Shown here piece after piece: positions 41,863 through 53,750 of a stretch of DNA of 64,000 nt (position 1 is the first letter of the stretch; every line of letters begins with the position of its first letter). The position numbers were made by a program, and so were the translations under genes. The notes under the pieces are model-generated. The model was not told the origin of the DNA, made no database searches, and saw only the letters and a list, made by a program, of their open reading frames with translations. The DNA lies in the NCBI GenBank assembly GCA_963969365.1, contig OZ017762.1, forward strand, positions 62,001 to 126,000. Reading direction: 5' to 3'. The stretch comes from Asterochloris sp. CNOR1 (taxonomy: Eukaryota > Chlorophyta > Trebouxiophyceae > Trebouxiales > Trebouxiaceae).

Positions 41863-44776
41863 ATGCAGATGCAGGCAAAGACATCCCAGTGCCTCAAGGG
41901 GGCGGCACTGGTGCAGCCCCGGGTGCAGCCTCGTGCCGCCAGGAGGAGCTCAACTGCCGTGCGGGCAGCTGAGACTAAGGAGAGCAAGCCCAAGGCCGAG
42001 AAGAAGCCCTTCTCGCCACCAGCCCTCGACGGTAAGCGTCACCAAAAGATGTGCTGTCCCTAGTGGCCATGTGCAAGCCTGGAGCAACGCAGCCTGGCTC
42101 AAGGCAGTCAGTCTGCAGCACCTGCGGCCCTGGGCAGAGCTCATAGCTGGCACATCCCCACATGACCTCAAGATATCAGCAGGATTTGCTGCGCTGTTCC
42201 CCTTGCTGCGTGCCTGCTGTGACTGGACACCATGCAGGCACTCAGATCTGACCGTTACCTGCTGCAGGCTCGTTGCCCTCCCCCATCTTTGGCGGATCCA
42301 CAGGCGGCCTTCTGCGCAAAGCACAGGTGATCATCTGCGCTGTCTCCCAGGGGCCAGCAGCAGCCTGCCAGTGGGGAGCACCCTGAAACCCTGAAGTTGG
42401 CAGTGGGGTCAGCAACAGCCACCAAATGCAGCAGCAGTGACGCCTGTCACGGCAGTGCAGCAGCCCTCTTCGAGGAGTGCAATGTCTCTTGCTGAGCGCC
42501 TGGCATTGGACAGCACTCAGCAGAAGTGCTAATGCTGCTGCGGCAGCAGCCAAACAAAGTCAAAACCGTGAGCTGGCGCTGGCAGAGTCAGCCAGGCTGG
42601 GTGTTGCTCCATGTGATGCCCCTCCTGGAGTCAAACACGCAGGGTCTCGCCACGCCTCAATAGCGACCGCCTAATGCACCACGCACTTGCTGGGGCTGAG
42701 TGCACGATGTCTTAGCTTACACTCTTAGGAACCCGAAACCCTGCAGCTGCCCAGTCAGACTGCTGTTCCTGACATCAATGACCGCCCTGCAGGTGGAGGA
42801 GTTCTACGTGATCGTATGGGAGGCGAAGAAGGAGCAGATCTTTGAGATGCCCACCGGCGGCGCCGCAATGATGCGCCAGGGGCCCAACCTGCTCAAGCTC
42901 GCCCGCAAGGAGCAGTGCCTGGCCCTGCTGCAACAGCTGCGCAACAAGTTCCGCACAGACGGCCAAATTCACCGCGTCTTCCCCAGTGAGTGTGGCTTCA
43001 GAAGTGCTTGCTGTGGGTTGCTGGCTCCAGGGCGCAGCATTCAGCCTCGGTGGTCATCAAGGCAAGGGCGTGGCGTCAGGGCACTGGCGTGGCGACTCAA
43101 CAGCCCATGCAGCTATTGATGGCCTGCTTGCTGTGCGACACCAGCTAGAGGCTGCCTGCACACGTTTTGGCCACAGCACTGCCTGACTGCATGGGGCGCG
43201 GCGGGGAGTGGGACTAGCGTAGTCAGTCACAGAATTGGGGTTGGGGACTTGCCCAGCCGGTCACAGAACTGGGGTTGGGAACTTGCCCAGCCGGTCACAG
43301 AACTGGGGTTGGGGACTTGCGCAGCCGGTCACAGAACTGGGGTTTGGGACTTGCGCAGCCGGTCACAGAAGTGGGGTATAGGACCTGCGCAGCAGGTCAC
43401 AGACCCCACCTAAGCCGCTAGAAAGGATGCTGCCAGTCTGACTGAGCTCATGCCTTTGGGACTGATTGCCTTGTCTGATGACCCTCTCCAAGGGCCCCGC
43501 AACACTGGTGGGATCCGGTGACTGCACATGCGGTACACAGCAGCTTGGCAGGCTGTTATACGTAATACACAGCACAGCTGAGTGGACGCCCTGCAGTCCC
43601 GTACTTGCATGAGCTTGGCAATGTTGCATAGCACTGCGGACTCTGGTCCGCCTGCCAGGCACATCTTGGCTTGCAGCGTTGTGGATTCAGGAACATGTGT
43701 CCACAGAGCTGCAACTGTGGCATGTCTGGCTGCTGACCACATGCTGCTGGAAAAGTGCATAATCTGCACCCTTTACACCCCAGGGCCAGCAGCACAGGTC
43801 GCTCAGCACCCGTCCTGCCTCCAGTTGCAGACCGCTGGAGAGCTGTGGCACCTCCACCCTGACAGCTCTGGGTCGGCAGGCTGTCTGACTTACAGGCGTG
43901 CATGACTTCTGTCTGCCCTTGCGGACTGCTGAGGACTTATAGTGCCTGCACCCTGTCAATCCCCAGCCTGCAGGGTGTGACCTTGGTGGGTGATCCCCCT
44001 GCTCTGCCCTGATCCCTGCAGGAAGCCACGCTGCCAACCCAGAACAACCCCAATTGTCGGTTCATTCCACACTTCTGCTGGCAGCCCTCTGTCCCATGCA
44101 AAACTTTGGTGCGCCAGCTAAGCACTGTCTCTGCCTGCCCCTGCAGACGGTGAGGTGCAGTACCTCCACCCCAAGGACGGCGTGTACCCAGAGAAGGTCA
44201 ACCCCGGCAGGCAGGCGGTGGGCTCCACAGACAGGAGAATTGGTGCCAACCCCAACCCCATTGAGGTAGGCACAGCTGCACTCTGCTGCTGCCTCTGCTG
44301 TGGGAGCTTGTCCAGATATGGGGCTGTGCTGGCAGGTGATGCTGCTCATCGTCAGACATGACGCTCTTGTTGCACTGCCTTCCTCTTGCTATGCACAGGA
44401 ATAAAGAACACATAGTGGCTGTGCAAAGCCAAGTAAAACCTTTGTTGCTTTGTCTGCCGTGGGCAGATGTCAGTTGGGTGCAATGAGTGCAGTTGTTGCG
44501 GTTCCTGCTGTGTAGCTGCGCACTGCGCTGCGCAGCGTTGACCTGCATGACTGTTTGGGGTGACAGCAGCCATTGAGGTTAAGCTGAGGTGCTCAGGTCA
44601 AGTCCTGGTTGGCTGTACCTGCAGTCTCTTGTCACCTGCTGACCTGCTTGCGCGACCAAACAGGCCACACTCAGGCGTATCAAAAAAGCCCTGTCAGTCG
44701 ATGTTCCGCATGCTGATACCTCTGCTGTTGTCTGCAGGTCAAGTTCACAGGCAAGCTTGGCACATACGACGTCTAG
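41863..44776 (+). CDS. PSAD: Photosystem I reaction centre subunit II (PsaD), nuclear-encoded
   Basis: Stromal subunit of photosystem I that forms the ferredoxin docking site with PsaC and PsaE. Five exons join in frame to 192 residues: 41863-42031, 42268-42326, 42793-42985, 44147-44265 and 44738-44776. The N-terminus ([20 protein letters not shown], then [14 protein letters not shown]) is a chloroplast transit peptide. The mature part carries [77 protein letters not shown] and the end [12 protein letters not shown], all diagnostic of PsaD; length is close to the Chlamydomonas protein (196). Two in-frame ATGs (codons 1 and 3) could both serve. A TGTAA signal lies at 44903-44907. A 34-bp minisatellite sits in intron 3. 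Confidence 0.97.
43227..43396. repeat. PSAD: 34-bp minisatellite, five copies, in PsaD intron 3
   Basis: Five head-to-tail copies of exactly 34 bases (43227, 43261, 43295, 43329, 43363), each beginning TCACAGAACTGGGGTTGGG and ending CAGCCGG with few changes, plus a partial sixth. The right end is most diverged. Likely length-polymorphic between strains. Confidence 0.97.
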
Positions 44777-44958
44777 ACTTGTCCCCTTAGCTCAGCCAGG
44801 CTGACCCCAATTTTTCGTGCTCTGCACTCCTCCTGCCCTCTGTACCAATCCTGACTTGAATACCTGGAGAATTTTGCACCAGTCTTAACAAGCGAGAGGC
44901 GATGTAAGCCACACTAATCAATTGTAGTGGTTCAATGAAACAGGGGTCCTTGAAAGCG

Positions 44959-47900
44959 TCAGGTAGGGGGAGGAGCCTGCTGGCCCCCTCGTCTTGAGGC
45001 CTCAGCTGCAGCCTTCTCGCTCTCGATTTCTGCTACCAGGCCGTCCACCTCGTCGTCCTTCAGGAAACGCATCTGTGGGCGGTGGTCCACCACCTCCATG
45101 ACTGCCACCTGCACAAGGGCAGAACTGATGAGCTGGCGTGGCACGATGACTCTGCAGCAGGCAGGGTCCACGCAGCAGGCAGGGTCCACATGAGACTGGT
45201 TTGTAGGCTCGCTGAGGTGCAGGGTGAGGCAGTGATGGCCTTGGTGCCCTGGCTCCACAGTGCATCAAGAAAGCAAGGGGCAAGCCTCCATTGGTTGGGT
45301 TGCAGGAAGAGCGCCCAAAGGGGCGAGAGACGCCAGGGAGCAGCTTCGCTGCCTGTCCATGTTGATGGGGCCTTGCTTGCTAGAATCACACTGCAAGGCA
45401 GCTACTTCCCAAGCGGCCTGCCCTGCCAAGGCCGGCCCATGTTCAAGTCAGCAGCAACGCAGCACTGCTCACATCTGAGGACACAGCCAGCATGACATCT
45501 TTCTGTGCCCCTCATACTGTGAAGTCTTACTGTGTGCGAGCTGTGACAGGGAAGGCATCTGGCAGCAGGCAGCTACAGCATCACCAACTGTCTGTGCAGC
45601 ACTCAACTGCTATGGTGCCACAGCAGTGTGTTGAGCCCTCAGTTTCACCTCGACGTTTTTGCTGCCGGCCTCCACAGTCTCCATGAGGGACTTAAGCGCC
45701 AGCTTGATGGTCTCCTTGCCCGAGGTCTCTGCATAGTGCTTCTCCAGGTACTCCCGCACCTGCAGCAGTTAACATTGACAACTGTGCCCAAAAAAGGCCT
45801 GCGCCTGTGTGATACAGACGAGGGCTCACCGTCAGGCTGCAGCACCACCTGCACTCAGCCAAACAACCCCTCGGCAGATTTTACCAGGGATGCATAGACA
45901 TGATGTTGAGGTCGTCAACAGCGTGCATGGCCTACCAGCAGATAAGTCACTCAGCAGATTCTTGGAAGCAGCTCGTACTGCTGGCTGCCTGAGAGTGGCT
46001 GAGCAGCCCAGTCATGCTTGTTCCACTCACCGTCCGCTGAGGCCGTCAGCCTTCCAGGCACGACGCCATACTGCGAGCCATGCATACATCAAGTCTTGCA
46101 GGGACTGTGCACATATCCCTGCCAGCACAACCAACTTGCAAAAACACCAATGGGTGATGCTATCAGACAGTTCCTTGTACCACTGCGCCCACCGTCTTGG
46201 AGTTGCGCCCAATGGCGTCAGCCTTCCAGGCGCTGTAGGTCCCTGAAGGGTCTGTCTGGTACAGCGCAGGCTTCCCCATCGGGTCAAAACCGGCGATGAG
46301 GGTGCTGATGCCAAAAGGGCGCACCCCGCCGCTCTGGGTGTACTTCTGCTGCACGCCTGCAGGGGTGGAGGCAAACATCATCCACAGCTGCCCGTGACAT
46401 CTGCTCATCCATGCCTGAAGGACAACAACCGCAGACCCTACCCTGGTCCCCTGATGACAGCAACATGTGTGATGCCCAAAGCATCTGAGCTGAGCTCCTC
46501 TGTCCTATCTGCCATGTCATTCAAGTGCCATGGATAAGCACATGACCAACCAGCCCAACCCACCTGCAATGTAGCGGGTGAGGGCGTCCACGCTGATCTG
46601 CTCGTCCAGGGTGAGGCGGAAGCTCTGCGCCTCCACGCGCGCCTTGTCCACCAGCACTCTGCAGGCAACTTAGGCTGTCAGAAGGGCTGGCACAGGCATG
46701 ATGTGGTAACATCAGCTGCAGCTGACATGGGCTTAATTATACTTGTTATTGGTCTCTTTCAGATGTGGATCATGAGCCTAAGTCAGACGTCCTGCAGTTG
46801 GTGGCCGCCTTGCCATGTTCACCAGCACTCTGCAGCAGATCAGGCTGTCGAAATAGCTGTTACAAGCATGGTGCGATGTCACCAGCTGCACTTGATGTGG
46901 GCTCAGCAGCATTATCTTCTTTCAAAAAGGACCATGCTGATGTCCTGCAGTCAGTGGCAGCCTTGCTGCGTGCACCAGCACTCTGCAGGCAGTGGGCATG
47001 CTGTGTGAGCTGCATGTTTATTTGCCTTCTGGGGCCAGAAGGAAGTTTGGTCAGTCCATAGGGAAAAGCCCTGTGCACAGCGCAATACAGCCATGTGGCA
47101 TGCCTTGTTGCCTAGGAGCGACTGTAGCAGGGATGGAAGTCATTTGGCCAAGTCATAGTTCATATTGCCCAGAGAGCAAAAGCCAGGCAGATACAATTTG
47201 CATGCGTGCAGTCCCAACAGCCATTGCAAAGGTCACAAAGACCAGGGAAGCCTCCGTTGGGGCTTGTGATCCCTGGACTGATAACCCTTTGAAGGAGCCC
47301 CTACTACGCCACCTGGCTTCAGTCACAGTCCAGACAAGCCAGTCCTCAAAGGTGCAGCGACAGTCACGCCATGCACAGCACATATATATGTATACCATAT
47401 ACCTGGCATTGGCCGTGAAGCCCGCAACGGCCTGGCAGATGCAGTGTCGCTCACACACAACATGCATGACGGTGCCTATTGCCACACAAGTCCTCAGAAC
47501 GCAGAGCAATCAGACACAACGTCAGACATGGGCCCTGCAACAGCCAGGCAGATGTGCTATGCTTATCACCAAGAGCAGATCTCACCTTTTGCGCTGGCCA
47601 TCAACAACTGCATTGACGAGGCAGGTGTGCTGCAAGACTACACCAAAGCCTGCTCTCACCTGGCGTCAGCCATGAGCCCTGCAAAGGCCAGGCAGATGTG
47701 ATCGTCCACTGCCACCATCTTGTGCACGGTGCGCGTGTCTGCCAGCTTGGCCGCTGCCTTCCGCTCAGCGCCTGCAGTGGCCGGGCACAAGTCACTGCAG
47801 CTGAACTCTGCAGGTGCCCCTTCTAGATAGGGTCCCTTTCTGGCAGCACTGCGCAGGTCTTGAACAGCATGCCCCACACCCTGAGTGCAGGGCCTGAGAG

Positions 47901-48761
47901 CTTAGCACAGGAAGCACCTGCAGGGAGCGCAAGTCACGAGCAGCTGGTGCCTTCCAAGGTGGAGCACCTCTCTGTCACCACTGCTGGTGCCCAAAACAGG
48001 ATGCCCCACACCCTGCGTGCAGGGTGTGAGGGCTTAGCACAAGATAAACACCTGCAGGGTGTTGCAAGTCACTGTCAGCTGAGATCAGCTCTGGTGCTCA
48101 TCTTCCAAGGGCAGACTGCCGTCATCAGCAGCGTCTGCAGCTGCCAGCAAAGAGCATCTACATGCAGGAGGAGGGGCTCAGCGCCTGTGAGACTCCCTGC
48201 AGGCTGAGAGGCACAGTCTCGGGGAGAGCATCTATAGGACTGTGCGCTGGGAGCCTGCAGGCAATGTCAGACGGCACAACCTGAAACTTGTTGTGCAGCA
48301 GGAGGGGTTGGGCGCTCAATGCCTGCTGATGCAGGGCTGACAATGTTGCACGATCGGTTATGCCTAAGATGAGCTCCAGCAGCTTTTTGGACTCGCTGAG
48401 TCGCATCGGGGACAGGCACCCTGCCTGCTTGCCCAGCAGGGGTCAAGCCCGACTGTGTGCGTGATGTTGGCCTGACTTGAGCAGCTTGATTTACATCTGC
48501 TGCCACACATGGAGCTGCCTGGGGAGACCTGACCGGACCGCTCACCTAGGACAACAACATCCTTCCCACGAACGCCCACAGCCAATGTTCCTTTTCTCAC
48601 TGCTTCCAGTGCATACTCCACCTGGAATCTGCACCAGGTCACAGGCACAGTCCAGATCTGTTGTTCCTGGTATGCATCAGAGCACAGAGCAGCAGGTGAT
48701 GACAGACTCACAAGTGCCCATCTGGCGAGAAGACTGTGATCGCCCTGTCATAGCGAGACAT
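44959..48761 (-). CDS. PAD1: 20S proteasome alpha subunit, PSMA7/PAD (alpha4) type
   Basis: Structural alpha-ring subunit of the 20S core particle, gating substrate entry. Seven exons join in frame to 254 residues: 48761-48712, 48628-48546, 47771-47660, 46658-46564, 46356-46193, 45759-45649 and 45108-44959. The start [19 protein letters not shown] is the conserved alpha-subunit N-terminal signature, followed by [20 protein letters not shown], then [19 protein letters not shown], then [20 protein letters not shown], which points to the PSMA7/PAD type, and [15 protein letters not shown]. The C-terminus ends in a charged tail with [11 protein letters not shown]. Length fits (human PSMA7 is 248). 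Its 3' end faces PsaD with 182 bases between stops. Confidence 0.97.
46640..46995. repeat. PAD1: Three-copy acceptor-edge echo array in proteasome intron 3
   Basis: CACCAGCACTCTGCAG spans the acceptor of exon 46658-46564 (46650-46665) and is repeated exactly at 46820-46835 and 46973-46988. Flanking sequence is also shared (GCCTTGTC / GCCTTGCC / GCCTTGCT before it; ACATCAGCTGCAGCTGACAT and TCACCAGCTGCACTTGATGT after it in copies one and two). Spacing is about 150-170 bases. Confidence 0.9.
47865..48095. repeat. PAD1: Tandem duplication, about 130 bp, in proteasome intron 2
   Basis: ATGCCCCACACCCTGAGTGC with a following AGAGCTTAGCACAGGAAGCA block at about 47869 is repeated from about 48001 as ATGCCCCACACCCTGCGTGC, again followed by GGGCTTAGCACAAG and CACCTGCAGGG. 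Confidence 0.9.
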
Positions 48762-49113
48762 TGACTTTGATCACTCCTGAGGCAGGTGCCTTGCCAATGC
48801 CTCTCTGATACTTCTACAGCCACAGCTGCAGCGGTGGCCTTCACTCTAGGTCGTAACGAACTTCTGCTCACTCTCAAGGCTGGATCCTGGCCTAGGTAGG
48901 ATTCAACCTGGCTTCCCGTATATTCGCGCATTCTTTCCCAGGGCAAACGGGGTTAAACCTACGAATTTCGCTGAAGCCGGGCACCTCCCCCATCTGCTGT
49001 CCCGTGAGACTTCCTCAAACATCGTCAAAAATCGTTGGAAGTGACCTGCTGACTCCTCTCTCACTGCTTTCTGCAGGTCCCTTCAGGGCCCCAGTTTTAT
49101 TCACTTCTAAGGG

Positions 49114-50117
49114 CTACAGAAGGCTCAAGTAAACGTCTGTCACGCAATGTGTACAGGGACTAAGCACTGCAATATGTGCCAGCAAGTATCTGTCATGCAA
49201 AGGAAGCTTCTCAGCCTTCCACTCTGCAATGAGCTCATGGTAGACCTCCCTCTCGTACTCTTCCTGCAGCAGATATGGACACACCACCAGCAGCAGGTAT
49301 TTGGATGTACGTGGGAGTCAGACAACAGCAGCCAACTCATCCAGCAATGGGAGGCTCTCCCCGTCTCAGTTTACTAGCCACTCTCTCATGGTCCAAGCTC
49401 ATCTTAGCAGCACACTGCCTGCAGAACTGGGCTGGGCCTCCCTCATGGCAACAGTTGAAACCTTTGACACAGGGTACCCAGGTCTGGGAGCCAGGGCCCT
49501 CCTGATCAATCCACTTCTTGCTGCACTTGCAACACTGCAGCCAATGGTGATACATGAATGGGTTGCAGCAGCGCTGGAGGCCTGCAGCAAGCTGCAAACA
49601 GAAACACACCTCAAGCTTCCACATCTCCCAATATGGCCCCTTCCTGTCAGGAGTGAGCATCAGCCTCCTCCACAATCTTTACTCCTGCCCCACCTCTGTC
49701 ACCCCCAAAGCTTTCAGCATTGGCATCAGCCTCAGCTATGGCAGTGGCAGCCCTGCTCCTCTGTAGGATTCAGCTGATGCCTCACTGAAGCTTGCAGAAA
49801 ACAGCCATGGACCAGAGCCACAGACCTCACACACCCTTTTGGGCTTCACATGCTCGGATTCACTGCCAGTGTCTCTGCCTCTCCTGCCCCTCCTTGCCTG
49901 TGGGTGCAACCGTTGTTCCTTCCGGCTGAAGCAGCACACAACCACGCCACAGCTGGTGAGCTGGGGCGGAGTTCCGGCATCCGCAGGGTAAACGGCCGAA
50001 AAATACTATAAGAGTAAGCTCAAGAAACCCCTTGGAGGTCCTGGGACTCGGGTGCGCTACCACAGCCACTACTAGTCGCGACAGCGTGCAGTCATACTGG
50101 GAGGGCCTTTCGACCCT
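49114..50117 (-). CDS. Unrecognised Cys-rich, CW/PHD-like zinc-binding protein, 3' part
   Basis: Five exons join without frame break: 50117-50061, 50005-49835, 49760-49694, 49581-49382 and 49263-49114 (stop at 49114). The fourth exon encodes a compact Cys-rich block (RCCNPFMYHHWLQCCKCSKK, then a tryptophan, then TWVPCVKGFNCCHEGG and FCRQC) whose WLQC-x2-C-x2-KW and following W-x2-C resemble a CW or PHD-type zinc finger. Before it lies a basic Arg/Gly stretch (QARRGRRGRDTGSESE) like an AT-hook or nuclear signal; after it comes an acidic amphipathic tail (EEYEREVYHELIAEWKAEKL). These traits suggest a chromatin-associated protein, but that is inference. Start codon and 5' exons (somewhere at 50.1-50.5 kb) are not identified, and the donor after codon ER (49382) is weak. 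Confidence 0.6.
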
Positions 50118-50911
50118 CTGCAGGAGAAGGTGCAGCACCTGACCTGGGGCTGTAAGCATGTGCCTGCACAGCAAGCATTGATGCTTGTGGAAAGGCTCGC
50201 ATGTCACTGCACACTGTGATTTCGCTGCAAATGCCTGGGAGCCCACAGTCCTGGCATCTTGCAGCGTGTCCTGTACTGCAGGCGACGGTGGTCCTGCAGG
50301 AGCTGACCAGTAGCGAGGCCAGCAGCACCACACAGGCTTTCTCGTGCAGGAGCAGGCTGTCAGGTCTCCTGCCCTCCCTACTGGAGTGAGTGGAGGTCTG
50401 CACCATGGGGCCCTGCTTTGTCACAGCCACTCTAAAGCTGAGGGCCTCAGCAACTCCTTGGGGCAGTTCTGTGAGGCATCAGAATGCATCTTGGTTCAGC
50501 AGTCCACTGACTGGACAATCTCAACATTGCATGCACATCATGCAGAGTATGGACACTGATAGATGCTCCACAGCTCGCTCAGTCTGGCATCACTGATCAT
50601 TCTGACTGCACTGATCAGTCTGGGAACACTGGCTGATCTGACTGCACTGGTATGCTGCAGAGGCGGTGCTGTGCGCTCACAAGGTGGCATCTCTGCAGGC
50701 CCTGGATGCCTGGAGGCCCTGTGTGTCCTGTCTCCTGTTTCACGCTTCATGACCTGTGTCATTTGGTGCAGTGAGCGACAGTGTGTGCAAGCGCCCCATG
50801 ATTGCGCCTGACTGGTGCCGGCCATGGGGCCATCTGTGTCCTCAGTTGCTTGGGCAGATGGAACAGCTGATTCAGCTGGTGAAGACAGTGGATGTCGTGC
50901 TCCTGCTGCAG

Positions 50912-51138
50912 GCCAGTCATGGTCACGATCCAGGAGGTCATTGCCAGCACTGGCTTGCCACCTGACAGCAGGCAGCGGCTCTCCAGGGTGATGCGCCAGT
51001 ACGGCTATGCAGAAGGCGATACGGTGGGGATAGAGGTGCAGAGGATGACGCAGGAGAGGCTTGAGGCAGCGGCGAGGGCAGAAGAGTTGGTACCTCCACT
51101 GACCTTGAGGGAAATAGACGCTCTGCTAGTTTCAGCAG
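50912..51138 (+). CDS. Exon of an unrecognised plus-strand gene
   Basis: A clean exon between a CTGCTGCAG acceptor and a GTAAGC donor encodes about 75 residues: PVMVTIQEVIASTGLPPDSR, then QRLSRVMRQYGYAEG, then QRMTQERLEAAARAEELV and PPLTLREIDALLVSAG. It is helix-rich and charged, consistent with a real protein, but I recognise no family. A possible continuation (51401 onward, DRLQHLGLAQAVPGGASDG) would keep frame with an acceptor at CACCTAG. Open stretches at 52295-52519 (plus) and 53023-53295 (plus) could be later exons of the same gene, but I cannot link them. Upstream at about 50590-50650 a short CTGATCA-TCTGACTGCACTG motif is repeated. Confidence 0.45.
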
Positions 51139-53750
51139 GTAAGCGTGTGATGATTGAGAGGAAGTGGGCACCCCCCATGACAACCTCTGGGAGCACCATG
51201 CAGAAGCTCAAGTTTGCACAACAGTGGAGTCACGGATGTCAGCTGGTGCTGCTGGCCTTGCACAAGATCAGACAACTAAGTTGACCCCACCAATTTGCCT
51301 CACAATGTAGGACATGATGCGCCTGCCCTGCCATGCCACACAAATCACCACTAAGTTCCTGTCTCTGCTGCACACAAAGTGTTCTGTGCATCACCTAGAC
51401 AGGCTGCAACACCTAGGCCTGGCACAGGCAGTGCCTGGTGGTGCATCAGATGGTGTGCACATGCACACCTCCACTCGCAGTTGTGTGAGGCCACCTGCCT
51501 GGCGCAGATGTGAAGTGCTAGATGTGTCAGCCAGGGGATACTGAGGTAGGGATTCTTCTAGGCTTGCAGAGCCTGTTTAACAAGCAGTTTGAGATAGGTT
51601 TTCACATGTCCCCACCTGCCATACTGCCTGTGCCAGCGTCTGCGGGGCCCATGCTCCTAGCCCTGCCCACGCTTCAGCACCTGATGCTGGGTGAGATGAC
51701 TGACTCAGTGGAACATCAGCAGCATGTTGTGCTGTGCCGTGCCTGTCGCAGCTTGGATGCTTAAGACTAGCCAAGGTGATTTTCTGGTGCTCTGCAACAC
51801 CCAGCAAGCTAATGCCACCCTGCCGCCAAGTTGCTGCTGGATGTCGAGCTGACCCTATTTCTGGAACTGTAAAGAGAGGCTGACGTCACTCAAGCTTGAG
51901 AGAGCAATGTGAAAGCAAGAAGGGTAGAGCTTGACAAAATGCAAAACTTGACAGATTCTCACCGACAGATTTTGTGACTGTACGTCCACACAGGGGCAGA
52001 GTCGTTGGGCATGTACAGAACAAAAGTGGGGGGCCGAGGGATCAGACAAACAGAAAACCAGTCAAATGCAATCTCAGGGGGCAGCAATATCACCTCTCTG
52101 AACAGTACAACAGCATCTGCAATGCGTCACATGATGGCGCACTGCAGCTTGGTGGTGCAATTGCAGAGGTACTGGAGTTATGAGGTGGGCTGCTGCGACC
52201 TTCATGGACAGAGCTGTACTTGAATGGCAGCATTAAGAGCTGCCCTGACAGAGGGCGCCTCCTTGCTGCTACTGCATCAGGCAGCATATGTTGAGTGGAT
52301 GCAGAGCACTGCTCATTGACAACTGTGTTCAGCGAGGGGGGTACTGGCTTACTTCGAAGATGCACTATCAGCGCCGTCGTCACAAATTTCAGCATCCAAT
52401 GGCGAGGCCGGGCTGCCCATCACCTGCTGACCTTGACGGTGCGCCTCAACGCTTTTCACTGGTGTGTCACTGACAGTGACCTCAGCTGGGAGATCGATGA
52501 CATGACGAAATTCGATTGACTGTGAAACTCTCACGTGTTTCAAGTCAACAGGCAAACACTCGCTCCAACTTCTTGAAGGAGGTGTAATGTGCTTCACATG
52601 TGTTACTGCCATTACGTTGCAGTCAGCCTAGAAAGAAGCCAGGCCCACCATTGTCATTCACTGTTCAAAGTTGGATTGGATATGTATCCAAGCATGATCT
52701 CAAGCAAATCATCTGGAATCCTTCTGAGACTCATGAACACTGACAGTGAACGTCCTGGGCACAGAAGGCAGCATGCTAGCCCAGCCAGCCGCACCTGAGT
52801 AGGGAGGGAGGCAGGCCACAGCTTTGAGCAGCTGATCAGGCAGATCTGTGTGGCCGCAGGCCTGCAGCACGGCAGAGGTAGGGCAGCAGCAGTTTCACAC
52901 AGCAAGATGTAGACCTGATTGTTTTTGCTGCTGACTTTCAGACTTCTTGCTGCAGCCTGCAGCCACATTCAGACGTTGCAGGTCGAGCACACTGAACACA
53001 AGCTTCACGCACAGGCTGGTTAATGTCATCTTTTGCAGGTTGTCAGTTCGTATTGCAGCTGACAGGAAGAGCCCCCATCACAAAAAGCTACGTCAGTGCA
53101 ATCCAGCGACTGCCCTTGATTGTTGAAGCCGTACCAGAGCAGCAGGTCCTATGCCCTCTGTTGCGTGTGCTGCCAGCAGCTGCCATGAACCGTTGCTCTG
53201 GATACACACTGCTGGATGCCAATGAGCAGCCGCCCCTGACATTCAGCAGCATTCGCACAACTTCAGCTCAGGAAGTTGACAAGCCTCGGTTGTGACCCTG
53301 CTTGTACATGTCTTGTGTGCAGCTCCAGCATGCTCAGTGCATGCGCACCAGTCCTCTGCCACATGCAGGGGCTGACTGCAGAGGCTTTGACCGCTGTCAC
53401 AAGGTTGTCCAGAGAATTAGAACTCCAGTCAATACTGACAGGTCCAGCCCTGTGCCTGTCAAAGTTAGGATTTGCACAGCGTTTTTGCAATAGTTCCGCA
53501 GGCTGGGCAGTCCAGCAGGAGAGAGTCTCTACCCTGTTGACCTGGCATCCCCTTGCAGAGCATTGGTGTCACACAGATAAGGTGCCGTCTGCTTGGGTCT
53601 AGCAAGATGTTGGATGGCATTGACAGCCTTCAGTGGCGTCCACAGCACATCAAAATCACCAGGCTGTCAGCGTTATTCACACTGTCTAGCAGCAGATAAT
53701 GCAGCAGTACAAATCACTCAGTTTGGATGTGCACACAAGCGTTATGCATT
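51139..53750. other. Unassigned 2.6-kb region, probably exons and introns of an unrecognised gene
   Basis: Several open stretches (for example 51522-51764, 52295-52519, 53023-53295, 53370-53490, all plus) look protein-like but overlap minus-strand alternatives of similar quality, such as 52349-52612. I recognise no family and make no gene call. The left end of G6PDH's 3' UTR should lie just below 53751. Confidence 0.3.

Noticed and set aside
52295-52612. Competing exons on both strands
   Set aside because: Plus (TDSDLSWEIDDMTKFD) and minus (SIEFRHVIDLPAEVTVSDTP) readings are equally plausible; no family or phase evidence decides between them.
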